IMG/VR virus record: IMGVR_UViG_3300030382_004385
Location: 1 to 44,954 of that record
Length of the DNA: 44,954 bases
Source: a virus
Reading direction: 5' to 3' (one strand)
Shown: piece by piece, positions 6,449 to 14,511 of the stretch
Layout of the letters: every line of letters begins with the position of its first letter
Numbering within the stretch: the stretch's first letter is position 1
Position numbers and translations under genes: made by a program
The notes under the pieces: generated by a model
Told to the model about the DNA's origin: nothing
What the model saw: only the letters and a program-made list of their open reading frames with translations
The model's database searches: none

Positions 6449-8230
6449 ATGAGTAAAAGTTCACCAATTACAAACAGAATACAAAAAGCCTTGTATATGA
6501 GATCTGCTTTAAAACAAGATGATAAGGTAGAAAAAGATGTAACAAATACAGGTCCTGAAACATTTGTAGATAGTTCTAGAGGCGATGAAATATTAAAAGG
6601 TAGAGTAGTAGAAACTCCTGCTGAATATGGTACAAAACAAATTCAAGATGTAGGAAAGCAAACATACACTTATGATATGATGCGTGCTGACGCTATACAA
6701 GCGGGTATGTCAGAAGCAGATGCAGATGCTCAAGTAGCAGACGCTAAAGCATACAATATTTCAAAATATGGTACTCATAGTCCTACAGCAGCAGGTAAAA
6801 CTGATAATACTAGAGATGTAGGTAAGGTTGATGCGGATGGTAATCCAATTATGATTGATGATCCATCTGGAGAACAAGTAATAACAAAACCAGCTAGTAA
6901 AGAATTTAAAGCAGAACAAGTACCGCAAGATTTTGATGTTCTTAGTCAATATGGAGCTGGTCAAGCCCATAGAGGTAATAGAAAGAAAATCAATACCACA
7001 ATGAGGACTGAGGGTAAACTTGGTGCTTTTAAAGGTACAAGTCCAAGCGGTAATAAAAAATGGACAAAACAAGAGAAAAAGCTTTATGCTGCTCAGTTAT
7101 TGTCTGGTGGTGATCCAGGAGGTTATGGAACAGGTATTGGTATAGGTGGACAAAGTTATGAAAGTAATAAAATGGTATTTCAAAAAGGTGTTGGTGGTAC
7201 TGAAAACCAAAAATATACAAATATAAATGATCCAAAATATAAAACTTCTAAAAAAGTAGTAAAAGGTGGTGGTGTTGAAGAAAAAGATGATGAAGCATTA
7301 GTTATGAGATCACCATTAAAAGCAAGGGGAACTAAAGCATTAAAAAGTATAAAAAAAGGAATTGAAAGAGTTAGTAAGGTTGATCCTAAAGTACCATCTA
7401 TAGTTAAGAAAAAACGTATAGTTAAGAAAAAACCTGTAGTTAAGAAAAAAGTTGATCCTAAAAAAGTTGAATTAGAAATAGTAAAACCTAAAGTTGAAAA
7501 GCCTAAATTAAAAGGTGATGGTCCAACGTCTGCTAATAGGCGTCAAAAAATAGAAACAGATGCTGAGTATAACGCAAGGATGAAAAAAGATTATCCAAAT
7601 AAAGGTAAAAATTTAGATGGAGGAGGAGGAGATAAAAAAACTTTGTGGCAAAGATACAAATCTAAATGGTATACACCTGGGAGAACGGCAGCGGGAGTTG
7701 TTGCTGGTGCAGTAGGAATGGGTTTATTAACGCCAGGTAGTGGTGGTGATGAGGAAACAACACCAATACCAATTGTTCCTCCAAAAACAGATGATGATCC
7801 AACTCCAGTTACTCCTCCAAAAGTAGATCCAATTACTCCTCCTGTAACAACAGGTGGTGGTGGTGATGATATAAAAGTAACAGGTGCTGATTCAGGTATA
7901 TTAGTAGATAAAGATAAAACACCTAATGTTAAAGGTCCTGGTGATCGTCTTTCAAGTTCAATGAGAAGATTTAACGAAAGACAAGCTAAGAAAAAAGCTA
8001 GAGCTGAAGGTAGACAAGAACGTAAAGATCTAAGACAAGCTGGTAGATTGAAAAGAAAAGCAAATAGACTTGCTGCAAAAACAATAGCTGGTAAAACAAA
8101 ATCATTTGGTGGTAAAAAACATGATACAAACATTGACAATATGGGAGTAATCACAGTACCTGGATATAAGCAGAAAGACAAGAAGAAAAAAGGTAATGCT
8201 GCTAATTGGGGTTCAACATATAGTGCATAA
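6449..8230 (+). CDS. Large Lys-rich protein with SPITN and SPLKA motifs
   Basis: This 593-residue protein has SPITN at 5-9 and a second motif, MRSPLKAR, at 286-293. The middle is rich in Gly, Lys and Ser. A short Lys repeat, (I/V)VKKK(P/R), occurs three times at about 316-336. An Ala/Gly hydrophobic stretch near 415-430 (AAGVVAGAVGMGLL) could span a membrane. A Pro/Thr-rich linker follows, then an Arg/Lys/Ala helical region and a short C-terminal tail. The architecture suggests an elongated, possibly ejected or DNA-bound virion protein. It ends 14 nt before the holin gene. The family is not recognised. Confidence 0.65.
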   Translation: MSKSSPITNRIQKALYMRSALKQDDKVEKDVTNTGPETFVDSSRGDEILKGRVVETPAEYGTKQIQDVGKQTYTYDMMRADAIQAGMSEADADAQVADAKAYNISKYGTHSPTAAGKTDNTRDVGKVDADGNPIMIDDPSGEQVITKPASKEFKAEQVPQDFDVLSQYGAGQAHRGNRKKINTTMRTEGKLGAFKGTSPSGNKKWTKQEKKLYAAQLLSGGDPGGYGTGIGIGGQSYESNKMVFQKGVGGTENQKYTNINDPKYKTSKKVVKGGGVEEKDDEALVMRSPLKARGTKALKSIKKGIERVSKVDPKVPSIVKKKRIVKKKPVVKKKVDPKKVELEIVKPKVEKPKLKGDGPTSANRRQKIETDAEYNARMKKDYPNKGKNLDGGGGDKKTLWQRYKSKWYTPGRTAAGVVAGAVGMGLLTPGSGGDEETTPIPIVPPKTDDDPTPVTPPKVDPITPPVTTGGGGDDIKVTGADSGILVDKDKTPNVKGPGDRLSSSMRRFNERQAKKKARAEGRQERKDLRQAGRLKRKANRLAAKTIAGKTKSFGGKKHDTNIDNMGVITVPGYKQKDKKKKGNAANWGSTYSA

Positions 8231-8244
8231 AATAAAATTAAATT

Positions 8245-8652
8245 ATGAGTAAATTATTAGCTAAATTATTCGGTAATGCCGGTGGTGGTATTGTCGATAA
8301 GCTTAGTGGCGTAGTAGATAAGTTCGTAAGAACTAAAGATGAGAAAGCTGAATTTGAAAAACAAATGACAGAGATCTTAATTGATGCAGAAGCCGCTATG
8401 CAAAAAAACGTAACAGAACGTTGGAAAGCAGATTTAGAACATGGTAACTGGTTAACAAGATCAGTTAGACCATTGGTTCTTGTATTTTTAATTGTATCTA
8501 CCGTAATCATGGTATTTATTGATAGTGGTTCAATTGCTTTTGAGGTAGAACAAAAATGGACTGATCTTCTTCAACTCGTTCTTATGACAACAATCGGTGC
8601 TTATTTCGGCGGACGAAGTGTTGAAAAGTTCAATCAGATAAAGAAAAAGTAA
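8245..8652 (+). CDS. Holin of the GTA three-TM type
   Basis: This 135-residue membrane protein matches the GTA_holin_3TM pattern. An amphipathic N-terminal helix and a Glu/Lys-rich helix lead into ERWKADLEHGNWLTRSVRP, a first membrane segment at about 76-92 and a second at about 107-123, ending AYFGGRSVEK. Such holins form lesions that let the lytic enzyme reach the cell wall. No endolysin is recognised next to it. Its stop is immediately followed by the next ATG at 8653. The position before the tail-fibre genes is unusual but consistent with late expression. Confidence 0.85.
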   Translation: MSKLLAKLFGNAGGGIVDKLSGVVDKFVRTKDEKAEFEKQMTEILIDAEAAMQKNVTERWKADLEHGNWLTRSVRPLVLVFLIVSTVIMVFIDSGSIAFEVEQKWTDLLQLVLMTTIGAYFGGRSVEKFNQIKKK

Positions 8653-8994
8653 ATGGCAAGAATTAGTAAATATAACCAGGATACAGAGGTAACCGCAAGT
8701 GACAAATTATTAGGATCGGATTCTTCGGGATCTACTAAAAACTTTTCTATTGCATCTCTTAATACTTATTTTACAGGTGTTAAAAAACATCATCAAAATA
8801 GTGCTTCTAATGAGTGGGAAATTGAACATAATTTAGATTTAGTAGATTATTTACCATCTGTAACTGTAAAAATGTCAGGTGGTGCAATATATCCTAACAT
8901 TCAAGGCATGGGTCTAGTAACTTATGTTGACAAAGATAACTTAAAAATAAACTTTATAACAAATCATAGCGGATACGCTTATATAAAAAAATAA
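8653..8994 (+). CDS. Small tail-fibre-like structural protein
   Basis: The 113-residue protein starts MARISKYNQDTEVTASDKLLG followed by SDSSGSTKNFS. In phage fibre proteins this pattern often marks an N-terminal virion-binding module. The C-terminal half is predicted beta-rich (EIEHNLDLVDYLPSVTVKM, YAYIKK) and shares EHNLD with the EHDFG segment of the 646-aa fibre downstream. It has no transmembrane part. The gene abuts the holin and precedes the large fibre gene by 28 nt. It is probably a short fibre or fibre-anchor protein. The exact role is inferred. Confidence 0.65.
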   Translation: MARISKYNQDTEVTASDKLLGSDSSGSTKNFSIASLNTYFTGVKKHHQNSASNEWEIEHNLDLVDYLPSVTVKMSGGAIYPNIQGMGLVTYVDKDNLKINFITNHSGYAYIKK

Positions 8995-9022
8995 CAAAAC
9001 TTAAACTTAAAACAACAAAATC

Positions 9023-10963
9023 ATGGCAATACCAATTTTAAATCATTTGGATTTTCAAAAAACAGCAGAAATCCAAAATGTTCTGTTACACACTGAAACT
9101 ACGGGTAACATAACATCACCGGGAACGGGACAAGTAACATTTGATACCGCGACTGCGTATGTCTATAATGGTTCAGCTTGGATTAAATTAAATCCTAGAA
9201 CAATAACAGCTGGTGGTAATACACTAGCCGAAACTGAAACACTAGCTTTTACCGCAGGTACTGGTATAACAATAGCAGAATCAGCTGGAGCAGTTACCAT
9301 AACAAGTTCAGTTACTGACACTAACACGTGGAGAACAGTTACTGCTGGTGGTAATACATTAAGTACATCTGAAACATTAGCATTTACTGCTGGATCTGGT
9401 ATAACAATCCAAGAATCCGCCGGTGCTGTTACTATTACAAATAGTGCTGCAGCAGGTAGTTCATTTGGTACAATAGCAGTTTCAGGTCAATCAGATGTAG
9501 TTGCCGATCAAGCAAACGATACTTTAACATTAGTAGCAGCTGGTGGTATGACAATTACACAAGTAGCTGGTACAGACACAATAACATTAACCTCTGCAGA
9601 TACAAACACAACTTATTCAGTTGGTGATGGTGGATTAACAGAGAATGATTTTACAGATGCAGATCATTCAAAACTAAACGCTATTGAAGCCTTAGCCGAT
9701 GTAACCGATACTACAAACGTAACGGCAGCTGGTGCACTTATGGATTCAGAAGTAACAAACCTAGCATTAGTAAAAGGTTTAGCAATAGGTATTTCAGATG
9801 GAAACTTTTTAACAGCGAATGACGCAGTTGCAGATAACGATTTCCTTAGAATTGATGGAACAGAAGTTGAAGGTTTAACTGTAGCCGAAGTACTAACTGC
9901 ATTAAATGTAGAAGCAGGTGCTGATGTAACTGATACAACTAATGTAACAGCAGCAGGTGCTTTGATGGACAGTGAATTAGCTGGTTTAGCCGCAGTGAAA
10001 GCGACAACTGGAACTTTCTTATCAGCTGATGAATCGAAATTAGACGGTATAGAAGCAAGTGCTGATGTAACAGACACAGCAAATGTTAAATCAGCATTAA
10101 ACGCAAGTTTTGGTGGTTCTGCAACAATTGGTGATAGTTCAGATACATTTACAATACCAGGTGCTTTAATAGTAACTGGTCAAACTACTACAAATAACGT
10201 AGCAACCGTATCAACATCAAATGGTGTAGTTTTTGAAGGTCCAACATTAGATGGACACGATGGAACTCTTATATCCGTAGCTGCTAGTTCAGGTAAAACA
10301 TATACATTACCAAATGTAACTGGTTATGTGGCTTTATTTGCTACAGATCCAGGCACAACTGCAATAGCTCCAACAGTTACTGAAATTAATTATGTAGACG
10401 GTGTAACATCTGCTATTCAAACTCAATTAGACGCTAAACAAGCTTCAGATGCTGATTTAACAGCTTTATCTAGTTGTCAATCTGGTGCAGCTACTGCTTT
10501 AGCTTTACTAACATCAACTGAAGTTGCAATACTAGATGGATTAACATCCACAACTGCAGAATTAAATACTTTAGATGGATTTGATGGTGATGTAGAGGAT
10601 TTAAAATACGCAAAAGATCTTTACGATACTGGTGTAACAGCAACTGAATTTGATTATTTAGATGGAGTAACATCTAACATACAAACACAGTTAGATGCTA
10701 CAGAAGATGCATCAAATAAAATTACTAAATTATTATCAGGTGGAGCAGCAACAACGTATAACATTGAACATGATTTTGGTACACCAATAGTTATGGTTCA
10801 AGTATTAGATTATGGTAATGCTGGATCTGGAGCTACTTATGATGTCGTTCAGGTTGAGATACAAAGAAATGACGACGATTCCGTTGATCTTATCTTTGCA
10901 GCGGCACCTGGAACAAGTCAAGATTATCTTGTCTTAATTACTAAGTTCCCTGCAGCATCATAA
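9023..10963 (+). CDS. Tail fibre protein with internal repeats
   Basis: The 646-aa protein opens MAIPIL, shared with the 223-aa protein at 11035. Two copies of TAGGNTL...TLAFTAG(T/S)GITI...ESAGAVTIT start at residues 62 and 107, a 45-residue repeat. Two copies of ADVTDTTNVTAAGALMDSE follow, then two copies of (N/D)Y(V/L)DGVTSxIQTQLDA. Such beta-rich, Thr/Ala/Gly-rich repeats are characteristic of trimeric phage fibres. The C-terminal 70 residues, starting IEHDFGTPIVMVQVL, look like a compact beta tip. A strong terminator follows at 10983-11020. Host-receptor binding is likely from the family pattern. Confidence 0.8.
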   Translation: MAIPILNHLDFQKTAEIQNVLLHTETTGNITSPGTGQVTFDTATAYVYNGSAWIKLNPRTITAGGNTLAETETLAFTAGTGITIAESAGAVTITSSVTDTNTWRTVTAGGNTLSTSETLAFTAGSGITIQESAGAVTITNSAAAGSSFGTIAVSGQSDVVADQANDTLTLVAAGGMTITQVAGTDTITLTSADTNTTYSVGDGGLTENDFTDADHSKLNAIEALADVTDTTNVTAAGALMDSEVTNLALVKGLAIGISDGNFLTANDAVADNDFLRIDGTEVEGLTVAEVLTALNVEAGADVTDTTNVTAAGALMDSELAGLAAVKATTGTFLSADESKLDGIEASADVTDTANVKSALNASFGGSATIGDSSDTFTIPGALIVTGQTTTNNVATVSTSNGVVFEGPTLDGHDGTLISVAASSGKTYTLPNVTGYVALFATDPGTTAIAPTVTEINYVDGVTSAIQTQLDAKQASDADLTALSSCQSGAATALALLTSTEVAILDGLTSTTAELNTLDGFDGDVEDLKYAKDLYDTGVTATEFDYLDGVTSNIQTQLDATEDASNKITKLLSGGAATTYNIEHDFGTPIVMVQVLDYGNAGSGATYDVVQVEIQRNDDDSVDLIFAAAPGTSQDYLVLITKFPAAS

Positions 10964-10982
10964 TAACAGATAACAAACAATA

Positions 10983-11020
10983 AATATAAACGGTACGTGA
11001 GTACCGTTTATATTATTTTA
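10983..11020 (+). terminator. Rho-independent terminator after the fibre gene
   Basis: A perfect 14-bp stem (10983-10996 with 11001-11014) carries a GTGA loop and is followed by ATTTTA. Only the six bases next to the loop are G/C-containing, and the rest of the stem is A/T. It lies between the fibre gene and the next ATG at 11035. It may end or attenuate transcription of the upstream block, while some readthrough would feed the next genes. Confidence 0.85.
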
Positions 11021-11034
11021 ATTAAGAATATAAC

Positions 11035-11706
11035 ATGGCAATACCAATTTTAGGAAATTTAACTTTACCGGACAATACATATTTAAAACTTGGTACAGGA
11101 AATGATGCGGCAATAGTTCATGACGGTACTAATACAACTATATTTGGTACAACATTAAAAATCGGTAGACAAGAAACTGATACTAGTAATAGAGAAATAA
11201 TTGATTTTTCAGTTGATGGTAAGGTGGTAATATGTGTTGATGGTACTGAATATAGATTTCGTGCAGCCGCACTTAATCCAGGAACTGATAACGCTAGAGA
11301 TTTAGGTTCTTCTGTAAAACAATGGCAAGATCTTTATCTTGGTGGTGATCTACATGTGGCTGGAAGTATATTACAAGGAGCAGCAGGTAGTGCTAATATT
11401 GGTGGAGGTAACGCATACGATTTTCCTTTAGCTGAAAATGATAATTTTGCAGCAACTCTTCCTAATGATTCTTGTAGCATAGCTTTAACAGTGACATCTT
11501 CAGATGTTGGTAAATCTGGTATGATAGTATTAACAAATCCTGCAAGTACAGGATCACTTAGTATTGCTGCATTACCAAGTTATATGTTAACACCAGGTGG
11601 AGCAACACTAAATTTTGTAACAACTGCGAATGCAATATCTATTATATCATATTACGTACATGCAACAGATAAAGTACTTGTGAATTATGTTGGTAACTTT
11701 GCGTAA
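11035..11706 (+). CDS. Tail-fibre-like protein, 223 aa
   Basis: This 223-residue protein starts MAIPILGNLTLPDNTYLKLGT, close to the fibre at 9023 in its first six residues. GTGNDAAIVHDGTNTTIFGT and LNPGTDNARDLGSSVKQWQDLYLGG are recognisable fibre/spike phrases often found in phage tail proteins (NARDLGS...W.DLYLGGDL). The C-terminal half is beta-rich. It has no signal peptide. It lies between the terminator and the first Thr-rich gene, which starts 12 nt after its stop. It is probably a fibre or baseplate decoration protein, perhaps anchoring the Thr-rich protein to the virion. That partnership is inferred from adjacency. Confidence 0.7.
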   Translation: MAIPILGNLTLPDNTYLKLGTGNDAAIVHDGTNTTIFGTTLKIGRQETDTSNREIIDFSVDGKVVICVDGTEYRFRAAALNPGTDNARDLGSSVKQWQDLYLGGDLHVAGSILQGAAGSANIGGGNAYDFPLAENDNFAATLPNDSCSIALTVTSSDVGKSGMIVLTNPASTGSLSIAALPSYMLTPGGATLNFVTTANAISIISYYVHATDKVLVNYVGNFA

Positions 11707-11718
11707 AAATGAAACAAT

Positions 11719-13449
11719 ATGAAAAACCTCGGATTTACAAAAAAAGATTTTTGGCTAACATCAACCTCAAAGAGTACATCAAAGAGTACATCTCACTCAA
11801 CTAGTAAAACTACAACCTGGTCGACTAGTAAGTCTACCACTACTATATATAATACATCTACAAATAGTTTTACATTTTATGCAACAAGTTATAACACTAG
11901 TACAGATACAACTACTACTTATAACACATCTAAAGCTACTACCACAACTTATACAACAACGTGGTCTACAAGCAAATCTACAACAACTACATACGAAACC
12001 AGTAAGTCTACAACGACTACATATGAGACATCTTCTATAACTAGCAAGAGTACTACAACTACATACGAAACCAGTAAGAGTACAACCACTACTTATAATA
12101 CTACTAAAAGTACTTCAACTGCATATGAGACTAGTAAAAGTACAACCACTACTTGGGAAACTAGTCATAGTACAACCACAACTTATAATACTAGTACTGA
12201 TACTACAACTACATATACAACCACTTGGACGACAACGTTTGATACAACTACAACGTACAATACTAGTAAAAGTACTACAACAGCATATACAACAGCTTAT
12301 AATACTAGCACATCTACTAAAGAAGGTTGTCATTATGAAACTAGTAAGAGTACCACTACTACGTACGACACTAGTCAAAGTACTACAACATCATATAACA
12401 CAACTTGGTCTACTAGTAAATCTACTACGACTACGTGGTCAACTAGTAAGAGCACTACAACAACATATACAACTACTTGGACAACGACATTTGGTACGAC
12501 TACTGTATATAATACTAGTACCACTGTTAAAAGACAAACAGATTTCGGTCAGTCAACTTCTAAAAATACGACAACTACGTATAACACGAGTATAACGACA
12601 ACCTATACCACAACATGGAATACTAGTAAAAATACGACAGAGAGTAGATCAACTACTACCACGTATACCACAAGTACAGCGTATAATACTAGTACTATAA
12701 CACAGCATAGTACAACCACAACTTGGACCACCACATATACAACTTCAACGGTATATAATACAAGTCACGCTACATCTACGTCAAGGAGTACTAGTCAAAG
12801 TACCACGACCACATATACTACAACATGGGCGACTAGTAAAAGTACCACTGAAAGCAGAAGCACAACCACAACATATACAACAAGTACAACATACAATACT
12901 AGTACTATAACACAACACAGTACGACTACGACTTGGACTACTACGTATACAACATCAACAACTTATGAGACTAGTCATGCTACTTCTACATCTAGGAGTA
13001 CTAGTCAACATACATTTACAGGTTTTATTACAAGTTATAATACAAGTACTAATACAACAGAAAGTAGATCAACTACCACTACGTATACAACAACAACAAC
13101 ATATAATACAAGTACGACAACGACTACGATATATAATAGAGAAACATCAAAGAGTACCACAACTACGTGGTCAACGAGTAGATCTACAACAACAACATGG
13201 GCAACTAGTAGGTCAACTACGACTTATTGGAATACTAGTAAATCAACAACTACTACATGGAACACAAGTAGAAATACAACTGAAAGTAGGAGTACATCAA
13301 CCACTAGATCAACAACAACAACATACTCTACTAGTAAAAGTACAGATACTCAATATAGTACATCAACAACTACAACAACCACTTATTATACAAATGTAGA
13401 AACAAGTAGAACCACTGAAACAGGTGGTTGTATGAGAGGATGTATATAA
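11719..13449 (+). CDS. Thr/Ser-rich 10-residue-repeat protein A
   Basis: Almost all 576 residues are Thr, Ser, Tyr, Trp, Asn, Lys or Glu, arranged in decapeptides such as STTTTYNTSK with an aromatic residue near the middle. Only a short N-terminus (MKNLGFTKKDFWLTS) and the Cys-containing end (GGCMRGCI) differ. Long blocks recur, including NTTESRSTTTTYTTS and NTSTITQHSTTTTWTT. Many NTS/NTT sequences are N-glycosylation-type sequons, and the density of Thr/Ser resembles mucin-like O-glycan acceptors. It has no signal peptide, so a virion surface role is more likely than secretion. It is a paralogue of the gene at 14504. Adhesion, capsid decoration or ice-like binding are possible, but the function is unknown. 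Confidence 0.8.
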   Translation: MKNLGFTKKDFWLTSTSKSTSKSTSHSTSKTTTWSTSKSTTTIYNTSTNSFTFYATSYNTSTDTTTTYNTSKATTTTYTTTWSTSKSTTTTYETSKSTTTTYETSSITSKSTTTTYETSKSTTTTYNTTKSTSTAYETSKSTTTTWETSHSTTTTYNTSTDTTTTYTTTWTTTFDTTTTYNTSKSTTTAYTTAYNTSTSTKEGCHYETSKSTTTTYDTSQSTTTSYNTTWSTSKSTTTTWSTSKSTTTTYTTTWTTTFGTTTVYNTSTTVKRQTDFGQSTSKNTTTTYNTSITTTYTTTWNTSKNTTESRSTTTTYTTSTAYNTSTITQHSTTTTWTTTYTTSTVYNTSHATSTSRSTSQSTTTTYTTTWATSKSTTESRSTTTTYTTSTTYNTSTITQHSTTTTWTTTYTTSTTYETSHATSTSRSTSQHTFTGFITSYNTSTNTTESRSTTTTYTTTTTYNTSTTTTTIYNRETSKSTTTTWSTSRSTTTTWATSRSTTTYWNTSKSTTTTWNTSRNTTESRSTSTTRSTTTTYSTSKSTDTQYSTSTTTTTTYYTNVETSRTTETGGCMRGCI

Positions 13450-13461
13450 AATTAAAATAAT

Positions 13462-14511
13462 ATGGCAACACAAATACAAAACGCATATAAAGACGCAACA
13501 TTAACGTTCACAGATGATCAAATTACTTGGCATTGTCCTCATCCAACGAACCATGGTGCAGCTGGAACATATGAAGTAATGATGGGTTGGGAACAACCTA
13601 TTATGGAAAAAATGGCGGAACTTGCCGTATCCGAAGGGGACCATGTTCTTGAGTGTGGTTTTGGTATGGGTATATTATCTAATGCTATTCAAGCTAGAAA
13701 TCCTGCGTCACATACGATATGTGAATTTCACCCACAGGTAATAGAAAAAGCTAAAGCGTGGGCAGTTGGAAAATCTAATGTTACAATACATGAAGATAAA
13801 TGGTGGTCACTATATGGTACGACTGGTAGATATGACGCTATATTAATGGATACATATGCAGATGATGATTTGCATGCTAAATTTAGAATGTTTTGCACAG
13901 CAAAAATAGTAAAAACTGGTGGTAAGGTTACTTGGTGGAATTTTAGTGGTGGAGATTCTGATGAATATATGAAGTTTTATTGGACAGATGGTGTAACATT
14001 TACTGATGTTGCTGTAGATCCACCTATGAATTCATATTATAATAAAGATATTTATAAAGTGCCTCTTAAAATATTAACACCACCTGCAACAGGAAGAGGT
14101 ATAGTTAGTGATGTAACTGTTAATATGCCTGATTCTGCTACAAAAGAAATTGAAGCAATACATAATCATAGTATTGTAACATGCGCTGATGTTAGCAGTC
14201 CTGACTTAATTAATCAAACTTCTGGTAGAACACTTGTTATGGTATGTAAAGGAGTTTATAATATAAATAATGGATTACTAAAAGTAACTGGTAATCATCC
14301 AATGATAGTAAAAAGAGATGGATCTTGGGTGGAAAAAAATATGAATGAAGTAGTTGTTGGTGATAAACTTTATAAAATAGATAATACTGAAGTAGAAATA
14401 ACAAGTATTGATTTTGATAGTTCAGATACACGACATACTATAGCTAGAGTATTAATTGATCATAATTATTTTGTTAACAATATTTTAATGAAAGGAGGAT
14501 CTGATGGCTAA
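13462..14511 (+). CDS. SAM-dependent methyltransferase fused to a Hint domain
   Basis: Residues about 1-205 form a class I methyltransferase: VLECGFGMG (62-70) is the SAM-binding Gly loop, CEFHP (87-91) the acidic end of the second strand, and YDAILMDTY (124-132) the fourth strand. From about 235 a Hint (hedgehog/intein) remnant follows: TGNHPMIV (276-283, block B TxxH), VVVGDKLYK (297-305) and DHNYFVNNILM (333-343, block F-like). The usual block G His-Asn end is replaced by KGGSDG, and the N-terminal half is short, so splicing is doubtful. It lies between two Thr-rich genes and overlaps the second by 8 nt. Methylation of those proteins is plausible but unproven. Confidence 0.75.
   Translation: MATQIQNAYKDATLTFTDDQITWHCPHPTNHGAAGTYEVMMGWEQPIMEKMAELAVSEGDHVLECGFGMGILSNAIQARNPASHTICEFHPQVIEKAKAWAVGKSNVTIHEDKWWSLYGTTGRYDAILMDTYADDDLHAKFRMFCTAKIVKTGGKVTWWNFSGGDSDEYMKFYWTDGVTFTDVAVDPPMNSYYNKDIYKVPLKILTPPATGRGIVSDVTVNMPDSATKEIEAIHNHSIVTCADVSSPDLINQTSGRTLVMVCKGVYNINNGLLKVTGNHPMIVKRDGSWVEKNMNEVVVGDKLYKIDNTEVEITSIDFDSSDTRHTIARVLIDHNYFVNNILMKGGSDG
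14491..14498 (+). promoter_or_regulatory. Canonical Shine-Dalgarno before Thr-rich protein B
   Basis: AAAGGAGG lies 5 nt before the ATG at 14504, inside the end of the methyltransferase-Hint gene. Other starts inspected in the window have A/T-rich leaders without such a site. It decides the start and suggests special translation of this gene. It also encodes part of the Lys-Gly-Gly end of the Hint protein, so coincidence is possible. Confidence 0.6.

Noticed and set aside
7591-8181. Long minus-strand frame of 196 aa opposite the 593-aa gene
   Set aside because: It mirrors the Pro/Gly/Lys-rich plus-strand gene, which has a proper start, tags and place in the operon.
12115-13399. Long overlapping frames on both strands inside the Thr-rich genes
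   Set aside because: Their Leu/Gln/Val- or Cys/Ser-rich translations are shifted or reverse readings of the same Thr codons. They have no own leaders.
13462-14511. Active splicing intein
   Set aside because: The terminal His-Asn and following Cys/Ser/Thr extein are missing and the N-terminal Hint half is short, so only a degenerate or non-splicing Hint domain is supported.
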